Positions 43,039-43,696 of a stretch of 43,696 nucleotides of DNA are shown one piece after another. Below the pieces are notes generated by a model. It was not told where the DNA came from. It ran no database searches and saw only the letters and a list, made by a program, of their open reading frames with translations. The DNA is from Bifidobacterium xylocopae. GTDB lineage: Bacteria > Actinomycetota > Actinomycetes > Actinomycetales > Bifidobacteriaceae. The position numbers and the translations under genes were made by a program. How positions within the stretch are numbered: position 1 is the first letter of the stretch; every line of letters begins with the position of its first letter. The DNA is taken from assembly GCF_003315615.1 (NCBI RefSeq), contig NZ_PDCH01000013.1, positions 1-43,696 on the forward strand, in the 5' to 3' direction.

Positions 43039-43521
43039 GTGACAATCCGACAGATCAGGGTGGTGCCCGACCCCGTCCTGCGTACCACTTGTGAGGAAAT
43101 CAAGGCAATCACGCCTGCGATACACCGTCTGGTGACCGATCTGGTTGAAACCGTGGATGATCCGGGGCGAGCGGGTCTCTCCGCCAACCAGATCGGCGTG
43201 AGTCTCAGGGCCTTCTCCTATAACATCGGGGGCAAGCTGGGCTACGTGCTCAATCCCGTGATTGTTGAAACCGAAGGCGAGCAAGTGGGGGAGGAAGGCT
43301 GCCTCTCCCTGCCCAACCTGTGGTATTCCACACGCAGGGCAGACTATGCCAAGGTCAGGGGCATGGATCTCGAAGGCAAGGAGATTACCTTGGAAGGAAG
43401 AGGCATCATGGGCCGTATGCTCCAGCACGAGTGTGACCACCTGGACGGGCACGTCTACATCGACCGCTTGGAAAAGGATGCACGGCGCGAGGCCATGCGA
43501 CGCCTGAGGGGCCAGCGCTAG
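43039..43521 (+). CDS. def: Peptide deformylase
   Basis: Def removes the formyl group from nascent proteins using Fe2+ or Zn2+. The 160 residues contain motif 1 as GLSANQIG, motif 2 EGCLSLP with the metal ligand Cys88, and motif 3 QHECDHLDG with His130, Glu131 and His134. Motif 1 departs slightly from the usual GLAAxQ. GTG 43039 ([10 protein letters not shown]) is preferred, using GAGGTG as SD; GTG 43027, overlapping the fadD stop, is the alternative. It is co-transcribed with fadD. The gene is complete, ending just before the degenerate contig end. Confidence 0.93.
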   Translation: MTIRQIRVVPDPVLRTTCEEIKAITPAIHRLVTDLVETVDDPGRAGLSANQIGVSLRAFSYNIGGKLGYVLNPVIVETEGEQVGEEGCLSLPNLWYSTRRADYAKVRGMDLEGKEITLEGRGIMGRMLQHECDHLDGHVYIDRLEKDARREAMRRLRGQR

Positions 43522-43696
43522 AACCGCATCCCCCACACCCCACCCCCCGACCGCCCCCCCCGCCCCCCCCCCCCTCCACCCCCCCCCCCCCCGCCCACCT
43601 CCCCCCACCCCACAACCGCCCCGCCCCCGCGCCCGTGGACCGGCACCCCTCCCACCACTCCCCCCCCACGCCACCCATCCGCCCGTCCACCACGCC
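43522..43696. other. C-rich low-complexity tail, probable assembly artefact
   Basis: From about 43530 the sequence is almost only C with scattered A, G and T, including runs of 10 or more C's. It encodes nothing credible and differs sharply from the rest of the window. It looks like low-quality read ends or poly-G artefacts merged at a contig end. Confidence 0.85.

Noticed and set aside
43406-43693. Glycine-rich 95-residue minus-strand frame at the contig end
   Set aside because: It is a translation of the poly-C artefact and overlaps def.
1-43696. CRISPR array, prophage, insertion sequence or rRNA operon
   Set aside because: I saw no regularly spaced direct repeats, phage or transposase proteins, or rRNA sequence anywhere in the window.

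Overview
The window is about 60% GC and reads as one stretch of actinobacterial chromosome, most likely from Bifidobacteriaceae. The evidence is the SUF-only Fe-S operon (sufB-D-C-S-U plus a MIP18-domain gene), the phoH-ybeY-CNNM-era block, an Rv3235-family gene, several genes lacking a Shine-Dalgarno (SD) site, and tRNA genes without an encoded CCA. A pyruvate oxidase gene would fit one of the oxygen-tolerant (for example insect-gut) lineages, but that placement is inference. No prophage, CRISPR array, transposase or rRNA gene was found. Most genes are housekeeping.

Layout. 1-6030: Fe-S assembly operon. 6178-7479: NCS2 uracil/xanthine permease. 7480-7880: non-coding, with three copies of a palindromic repeat (a fourth is at 14332). 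7880-9784: SpoU-type RNA methyltransferase, diverging from an ArsR regulator and a short SdpI-like membrane protein. 9933-13915: MFS transporter and type-B carboxylesterase, diverging from a MerR-type regulator, with a 20-bp direct repeat that looks like the MerR operator. 14093-19894: tRNA-Leu(GAG), rsmE, then HIT-phoH-ybeY-CNNM and era. 20003-22265: long-chain acyl-CoA ligase and tRNA-Ala(GGC) on the minus strand. 22412-28610: 2-hydroxyacid dehydrogenase, CorA transporter, amino-acid-binding lipoprotein, leuS. 28683-35408: comEA-comEC-holA and the t6A genes tsaE-tsaB-rimI-tsaD, closely packed or overlapping. 35711-35783: tRNA-Asn(GTT). 35996-43521: pyruvate oxidase, M23-like secreted protein, orphan periplasmic-binding-protein-like lipoprotein, Rv3235-family protein, second acyl-CoA ligase, peptide deformylase. 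43522-43696: C-rich low-complexity sequence, probably a damaged contig end.

How the genes work together. The SUF genes make Fe-S clusters. The phoH/ybeY/era/rsmE set serves rRNA maturation and RNA turnover. tsaB, tsaD and tsaE make the t6A37 tRNA modification, and tRNA-Asn, a substrate, lies just downstream. The esterase, MFS transporter and MerR regulator look like an inducible unit for an ester compound. Pyruvate oxidase would feed acetyl phosphate into energy metabolism and release H2O2.

The most interesting non-coding signals are four: the ~65-bp inverted-repeat family; five genes with a -10-like hexamer 6-8 nt before the start codon and no SD site (likely leaderless mRNAs); the MerR-type 19-bp-spacer promoter with a duplicated operator; and two mutually exclusive hairpins before leuS. 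I saw no clearly new multi-gene system.
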